A DNA stretch of 64,000 nucleotides from Cheiracanthium punctorium. Lineage: Eukaryota; Arthropoda; Arachnida; Araneae; Cheiracanthiidae. The notes beneath the pieces are model-generated. The model was not told the DNA's origin and did no database searches. It was given only the letters and a program-made list of their open reading frames with translations. The DNA is taken from NCBI GenBank assembly GCA_038373885.1, contig JAWZYV010011917.1:1-64000 (forward strand). The letters run 5' to 3'. Shown here in pieces: positions 58,194 through 64,000 of the stretch (positions are counted from its first letter, which is position 1; every line of letters begins with the position of its first letter). Made by a program: the position numbers and the translations under genes.

Positions 58194-58300
58194 GGTGTCC
58201 CGAAAAGGGGTAATACGCTTTAATTCTTTACCTATTAGAGATAAATGAGAAATGTAAATTGAAAAAAATTTCAAAATAAGGTACGAAAAAAGACTGAATG
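58194..58300 (+). mobile_element. Left end of a mariner-like element
   Basis: 'taaccgggtgtcccgaaaag' has the CCGGGTG start seen in IS630/mariner elements after a TA. No matching right end was found; sequence to about 59850 (outside the hAT element) may belong to it. Confidence 0.4.
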
Positions 58301-58615
58301 TGTGTGTTTGGCGCAGTCGTACGCACATCCACGTATACAACCATAATGACCTCGACAATGTATCACGGAGAGCTGCTGCGCCATGATGTGGATAGGAATG
58401 CCTTCATTCTGAAGATAAACTCTGTAATATTACGCTGCATTTCCGATGTCACTGCAATTTAAAATAAGCACGTGCATTCGGGTGCGTTCATAGTGAAGGT
58501 CTTTCTTCCGCACCAACCTGGAAGAACAAAACTGTTCTTACGACATGCAATGTTAGTTCGTCTGTGATAGGTTGATTCAAGTTAGTACTGCTTTTTCATT
58601 GTTATTTCGATCCAG

Positions 58616-59607
58616 CAGTGGCGGCCTGTGGTCAAAACTGTTAGTGCAGCCAGAAGCATAGGAGCCCCCCCCCTTCCTCCGGACAGGAATAGAAAATCTG
58701 TGTTATTGAGTTCGAAAGCTGGCGGATTAAGCCCTCACTGAGGAAAAAAAAAGAAATTACATAAAAAATTTAAGTGATCCATAAAATGGACATAAATTCC
58801 AACCAGCCGCTCTTATCCTCAAAATTGCATTAATCCGTGTCTGATTCGAAGTTTCCTTAGAATTTTCTTTTGCAAAGATAACTTGAGAAGAAAAAAAAAA
58901 AGAAAATTTACTTAATTTTTATAAGTCCTCCTTTCATTTCGTCCTCCGTGATTAATCCTCCTTTCTTTTAAACTTGCGAATCGGTCAGTGATGCCCTTAT
59001 AAAAAGGCGTTGTTTTAATTCAGATATAAATAATTTTAAAAGCTCTTTAAAATTTCCCACGTTTAAAGAATTTTCTCGCTCGCCATGTCCTCTAAATGCC
59101 AGTTCTTGCTTACTTAAAAACAATACTGCTTTGATGGTTAATTGTCCATTCATAAGCGTCTATTCAGGCTTACCTTCTTGATAAATTCAGCAATATAAAC
59201 TCGATCGAGCCAATCAGAGAGTCGAATTCACAAGTGCTGCGGATGTTTGAATATCTTTCATGAGCTGAGTCTTAGCTGCGAACCCCCATTATAGCCTATG
59301 CCGGAGGGACTGCTTACGTAATCGTTGTCATGGCAACGGTGCTGCCAATTTTCTTATCAGCGCTCTGGGCTGAACCAAAGATTTTCTCAAGTGAATTGCG
59401 GGAAGATTAAAGTGCTTTTTTTCTGAATGAGAGATCCGGCCACAATACTTTTTTTTTTTTTTTTTGAGACTTTTTTAATTTACCGTAGGAATTCCATAAT
59501 TCTAATCTGAATTTACGAAAATTAGTAGAATAAATTATTTTAAAGTATGTGCTGATAATTTCAAGTGCAGCCCGGCTCTACTTGCTGTATCCCACAAGCC
59601 GCCACTG
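58616..59607 (-). mobile_element. 992-bp hAT element, 8-bp TSD CGATCCAG
   Basis: Ends CAGTGGCGGCCTGTGG and, reverse-complemented, CAGTGGCGGCTTGTGG. Flanks 58608-58615 and 59608-59615 are both CGATCCAG. It holds a minus-strand hAT transposase fragment. Confidence 0.95.
58968..59153 (-). pseudogene. hAT (ZMYM1-like) transposase internal fragment
   Basis: The frame reads IKAVLFLSKQELAFRGHGER and SLNVGNFKELLKLF. This is the conserved 'LAKQGLAFRGH...NxGNFLELL' stretch upstream of the catalytic core in ZMYM1-like hAT transposases. About 60 residues are open and nothing else of the protein is recognisable in the element. The fragment lies antisense to the window, inside an element with intact ends and TSD, so this is an internally deleted derivative. 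Confidence 0.88.
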
Positions 59608-59859
59608 CGATCCAGTTCGTGTCTTTGCGCATGTTGTACGCTGAGGAACATGCACATGCACATGGGTGCTGAGGCCCTCCATGGCGGACCGGTAGGCTGT
59701 GAACGCAGCAGCCAGGGTTGTAGAATAGAAGACAGCTGGATCATGGATTGAACATATACTTTCATAGTAGAAACTAGTAGCAGAAAGATTCCTGACATAA
59801 AAAATTCAGGACGTCACCATTTTTTTGTTCATGCTGTCGGAACGACTTTCATTTCCGCG

Positions 59860-60750
59860 TCCTTCAAGAAAACAGAAAACAGAGGTTCATTAAAATTTGA
59901 TGACGTGTTATTCTTTGTTGTTTATTTTGTAACATTAATTACCGTGATTAAAATATGTTAAGTTTTAATGGAACTGTTTCTTTTCTGTCTCTCAGACACA
60001 GGAAGAGTCATCATATACATTATCTTACAAATAGAAGCGAAAATATGTGTGCGTGATAATTTATTTTTTTGTTTATGTCGTATACAAGTCATGGACGAAT
60101 CAGTTTAAAAATTTGAAAAATGCATAAAAATATTCTCATTTTAAAAATTCAAAAATCAGCCCATTTCATGATTTTTGTGTTTCGTTTTTTTTTAGTCTAT
60201 AAACTTACCCAAGAGCAAAAATTAAATAAGTGAGATCATTTTTTCTTTTTCTGTCAAAATTTTGAGGTCATGATTTTAAAAGTGAGTGAGCATGATAAAC
60301 TCTTCCATAAAAATTACGCAATAGTCTATTTCACAATTTGAGATTCCAGTTGCCATTGAATAGCTACAAAAATTACACAGATAGACTGGTTTTTTTTTTT
60401 CACAAGAATAAAGTAAATAAAAAGGTATGAGTATCAGGCATTTCATTTTTCATTTTCTGAATGAATTGGTTTGACACCATTTTTAGGTTAATTATTTAGA
60501 ATGGAAGTTGCATCATGAATTAACATTTGAGAACAGTTTGCGAGGCTATACTTCTTAAAAAAGTATGATTTTAGCCGGTAATACTGGATACCATAGCATC
60601 TTTTAGACGGAAAGCTTGATGAGTGCTACAATATATGCGATTCTAATATTACTGCAGTTCTTGTTTCATCGTTGAATATAAAAGCTTAATTTGTGGCAGG
60701 CAAACAGATTTTGCTGCTGTGGTAGCTGCATTCTTCTTCCTTTTTTTACC
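59860..60750. other. Unassigned AT-rich DNA
   Basis: Nothing recognised. Confidence 0.5.
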
Positions 60751-60754
60751 TACT

Positions 60755-61605
60755 AGGGGTCCAAGGCCCCTAGACTCGCTACGCTCGCTTTTCGCATAAT
60801 GCATTCGGACCCTAATAATGATTATTCGTAAGAAAAGCATAATTTCAACAGAAAAAACCCAAAGAATGTTACCGAGCTACACATTGCTTGGTACTTGCAT
60901 GTTCCTTAGAACGTAAAAATTTAAACTTAACTCTATTTCTAATTATGTAAAACCTATGTAAAACCTTGCATGTTTGCCACCAATGGCGACTTTTCATTAT
61001 TTGTCGATTTACACATACCTATAACCAATAATTACTGCTCATGTAAGGTTACCGGGTAAATCTTATCCATATATTCATATACATAATCCTTTGCAGATTG
61101 GCATATTTTTCAGCACGAAATATATCATCTCGCCGCACTGACAAATATCCAAGCTGTACTACAACTGCTATAATGGCGTAGTTAACGCCGCCAAGCATTT
61201 CTACTGGTAGCAAATAAGCTGAACCTAACTGGCTTTACTATAATCTGCATTTTATTAATTTTTCATTTTCAAGGTACTAGGTACTAACATTTTCGAACAC
61301 GCGGTATAGATTCACAGTCTTTTGCCAGATCGTACCTGTACCTGATGCCAAAATGGCCCTTCTTAAATCCTAATATTAGTTATTCTATTTTGAAAAAACG
61401 AACAATCGGTAATTCTAAACTCCTGTTAGCTAAGAGAACTTTCCATATGAAAATGCCATCCCCATTTGAAAACTCCATTCGGAGTTTTCCGAATTCGTTG
61501 ACACCTTCCTGGAAACTCAAATCCCCACGGTTTCGGAGGAGATAGCAGAACAAGTTCACGCAGCGGCCGTTACTTTTTTTCTTTAGAATAGAGATATGCA
61601 AGAGC
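60755..61605. mobile_element. Unclassified repeat, copy 2 (partner of 34257-35549)
   Basis: It opens 'taggggtccaaggcccc' and 'agactcgctacgctcgctt'. It closes 'gcagcggccgttacttttttt' and 'agaatagaga', as in copy 1. No TIR, no recognisable coding. It lacks about 230 bp present in copy 1. Confidence 0.75.
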
Positions 61606-61609
61606 TAGA

Positions 61610-63100
61610 TAAATTTGTTCAGTTTTCGTTTGATTGTTAAATTCCGCAATTTAAGTGGACATTATTGTATATTTTGTGACTAGAACGACAAAAATATTAA
61701 AAATAAATAAATTCTTACTTTTTTTAATAAAAAAAGAAGTTATGTCAATGGTATATGCATTTCAATAGCTATACGCATATATGCAGCGAGGGCGGAAGTT
61801 TACGAATACATAGTTTAATTGCGTCGTTCAACTATATAAGGGACGCGGGATAAAGCGTATGTTAATGAACATTTGGGTTAGAAATTCAGATCTCTTACAT
61901 TGTGAGAATTGATTTTTGATTATATAATTTTAAAAGTTTATCACTAATTTTCAAGTACGGCAGCAAAAACGTTACTTCGGCTGATTCGAATGTATGAATG
62001 AACCTCGTCTGCATTTTACTCTGAGTTGCTAAACTCATCGAAAAAATGAAGAATTTCATATAAAGAGTCACACGAAGAAATAATATGCATAATATGTTCG
62101 AACTACATAATTAGTTATATTTTAACATAAGCATTGTTGTTTAAAAAAAAAAGCCTTATTATAAGCTAAGTACCAGTGCAAAGAACGAGCACTTCAGCTG
62201 CTTTATTTATTTATCTGCGTGATTTTGTGCCGTAAGATAAAACAGAAAACTAGGGAAAGAAAAATAAAGTTTTAATGCCCCCAATAGAAATATGTCGTAG
62301 TTTTCTGTGCTTTTAAAATTACAGAAAGTTTAGAAAACATACTTATTAATATTCTAAGTGAATAGTATTTAGGAATCCGATGAATATTCTAGTTTTACGT
62401 TTATTACTGATATTCTAACTTGTGCTCTTCATTCTATGAAATATTTCTAAGGACCATATAACAGAGAGAACTTCGATATGCCTACGATGGAATATCTATA
62501 CAACTAAGAGAACATTGCACAGATTCTGTTGATACTGGAATCTTTGAAAATGGCGAAATATCATTTTAATTGCGTAGAGCATTTCCAATTTCAACAGCGA
62601 AGTTGCCATTTAGATATTGTTGCAAATATGTTCATGATAAACAACTTCTGCATTCAAATCAGGAAGCCCCGCATGCTTGTAGAAAATGCTTTTACTCCTT
62701 GAGAGATAGATGTGCGATAGCACATTATTCGGCGAATTAAATACTCGGAATTTACAGAGCTTAGTGAAAATAAACTTATGCGTGAAATGTTTTCTAATTT
62801 GGAACTATTAATCTACATGCGATATCAATTTGAGTAGTAAATTGAAATTTGAATAACTTGTCTTTCCATTCGCTGAATATTGTTACAGATAAATGGGAAC
62901 TCTCTGACTGTCAATAAGTTAAACATTTAGAAATGGTCAAATAATTTAAGGGAATGCAAAACAATGCAGCATACAGTAAGCTATATTTCAGGCCCTCCTT
63001 GTGTAAAAGGAAAATATTTCTTGTTGATTAAACAAAGAAAAAGCTTTGCAATTTTAAAAATTCATATAATGAATGAAAAACATTGCATCGAATAAAAATT
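61610..63100. other. Unassigned AT-rich DNA with a Helitron-end relic
   Basis: 'gtgcaaagaacgagcacttc' then 'agctg' at 62177-62200 resembles the decayed 3' hairpin and CTAG end of Helitron A. Nothing else recognised. Confidence 0.4.
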
Positions 63101-63111
63101 CATAACAAGAT

Positions 63112-63940
63112 TTTGTTTTAAAAAGTCCACTCTCAATCTTGCCGCTTGAGAAGATGCATTGTAGTGATGAAGCATGAGTTCTCTGACAATAACTTCTTGA
63201 AGAATTTCTTCAAGAGACTTAGTGGTGTACCAGTTAGTTGTAACTGTCTTCTGTCCCTCCAGTTTGGTGGCTTTGACCGATCCTGTACTTCTGAAAAAAA
63301 CGGCATACATTATATTTTAAATTGCTCGCTGTCTTTTCACCATTGTTGGTTTGGAATCATCTTCAAAAATCCTTTCTTGACGTGTTCGAACGTCAGAAAA
63401 TGGTATGTCCGTTTCATTACCAGTTACGATTTTAGAAATAAGTGGTAATCACCATTCGTTAAGCAGTTTTAGGGTTTCTTTTCAGATTCTGACACGTTCC
63501 GCTTTTTGGTGTTCTGTTAAATTATGGGGGATCCAATGACAAACTAATTTTTTCATATGCAGTTCATGAATAATTTTACGTGTAGCCGCGGATCCAGTTT
63601 CTGTTGTATCATTTGGTAAGTGCAGCGATTATCATCGATTAACATTTTCCATATGGCCGATACATTTTTTAGTACTATAGCTTACAAGATTCTTCCTGTG
63701 TAATCTTCATCCAGAAGATACCTTCAACCTGTACCAAAATTCTGTGAACTACTGCAGTACAGCAGCACGATATTGAGCTTCGTTTCCAAATGCTAATTGC
63801 AGATGTTGAAGGCATTCTTGTAGATTTAACCCCACTTTAAAATCAATGAAAATCGTAGGGACGTAATGCTCTCGCGTCAACTCATTTTCCTTTCTTTCAA
63901 AATTTATTCTACAACACATAAATTGCGATTGTTGCCACAA
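63112..63940 (-). pseudogene. mariner transposase pseudogene with changed catalytic residues
   Basis: Minus strand, N- to C-terminal: FIDFKVGLNLQECLQHLQLAFGNEA and a following FTEF (HTH region, about 63860-63740); LVCHWIPHNLTEHQKAERV (about 63560-63500); IVTGNETDIPF (about 63430); MYAVFFRSTGSVKA, KTVTTNWYTT, and MLHHYNASSQAA then VDFLKQN. These follow the order of a mariner DD34D transposase. The first catalytic motif usually reads TGDE and is TGNE here. The second usually reads HHDN and is HHYN here. Several stops and frameshifts occur, and reading ends soon after FLKQN. The enzyme would be dead even without the stops. The outer end lies near or beyond the window edge. Confidence 0.88.
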
Positions 63941-64000
63941 ATTATCATCTACGACTATAAAATTGTTTAAATTTACATTTTTAACAAATTTTTATTTTCT

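Overview
This 64-kb window is AT-rich eukaryotic (animal) DNA with no complete host gene that I can support. It is built almost entirely from decayed, nested transposable elements. The mix (hAT elements with ZMYM1-like transposase remnants, mariner/IS630, pogo/Tigger/jerky-like elements, Helitrons, tRNA-derived SINEs, many MITEs, and an element whose product joins an XPG-type nuclease to an eight-cysteine tail) is typical of arthropods. My guess is a chelicerate such as a spider; this is inference from repeat content only. There are no operons, ribosome-binding sites or CRISPR arrays.

Layout. 0-4 kb: mariner C-terminal remnant, a 75-bp duplication with a hairpin, small MITEs. 4.4-8.3 kb: minus-strand Helitron with a broken helicase C-terminus and two head-to-tail copies of its 5' region. 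11.0-14.0 kb: pogo-like element that keeps its psq-type HTH and a PHD-like finger but has lost its DDE core. 14.3-16.5 kb: three-deep nest (outer TIR element, hAT element with 8-bp TSD, IS630/mariner element with TA TSD). 17.1-17.9 kb: Tigger MITE. 19.6-19.8 kb: the only segment that looks like a host exon. 21.0-22.1 kb: Helitron carrying CTCF-like motifs. 22.8-23.4 kb: hAT transposase C-terminus.

27.475-35.984 kb is the centrepiece: an 8.5-kb long-TIR DNA transposon, Academ-like in its XPG nuclease, Cys8 tail and a candidate 4-bp TSD. Its single minus-strand gene is cut in the cysteine-rich tail by a 3.5-kb hAT element (exact 8-bp TSD), which itself holds a Tigger element, SINEs and MITEs. 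A separate 1.3-kb unclassified repeat splits the right TIR; a second copy of that repeat lies at 60.75-61.59 kb.

37.0-47.0 kb: a pair of LTR-like direct repeats (about 485 bp) enclosing non-coding DNA and Helitrons in B-A-B order. Helitron A carries a roughly 148-bp tandem array in which each unit holds a CTCF-consensus-like motif. 49.1-50.3 kb: decayed pogo/jerky-like element. 52.2-53.4 kb: long-TIR mariner-like element. 56.85-58.17 kb: MITE duplication and a hAT MITE in the flank of another MITE. 58.6-59.6 kb: hAT element with a ZMYM1-like fragment. 63.1-63.94 kb: mariner pseudogene with changed catalytic residues.

The nesting gives a relative insertion order. None of the encoded transposases looks active. 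The items most worth following up are the Academ-like XPG/Cys8 element, the CTCF-motif arrays inside Helitrons, and the unclassified 1.3-kb two-copy repeat.
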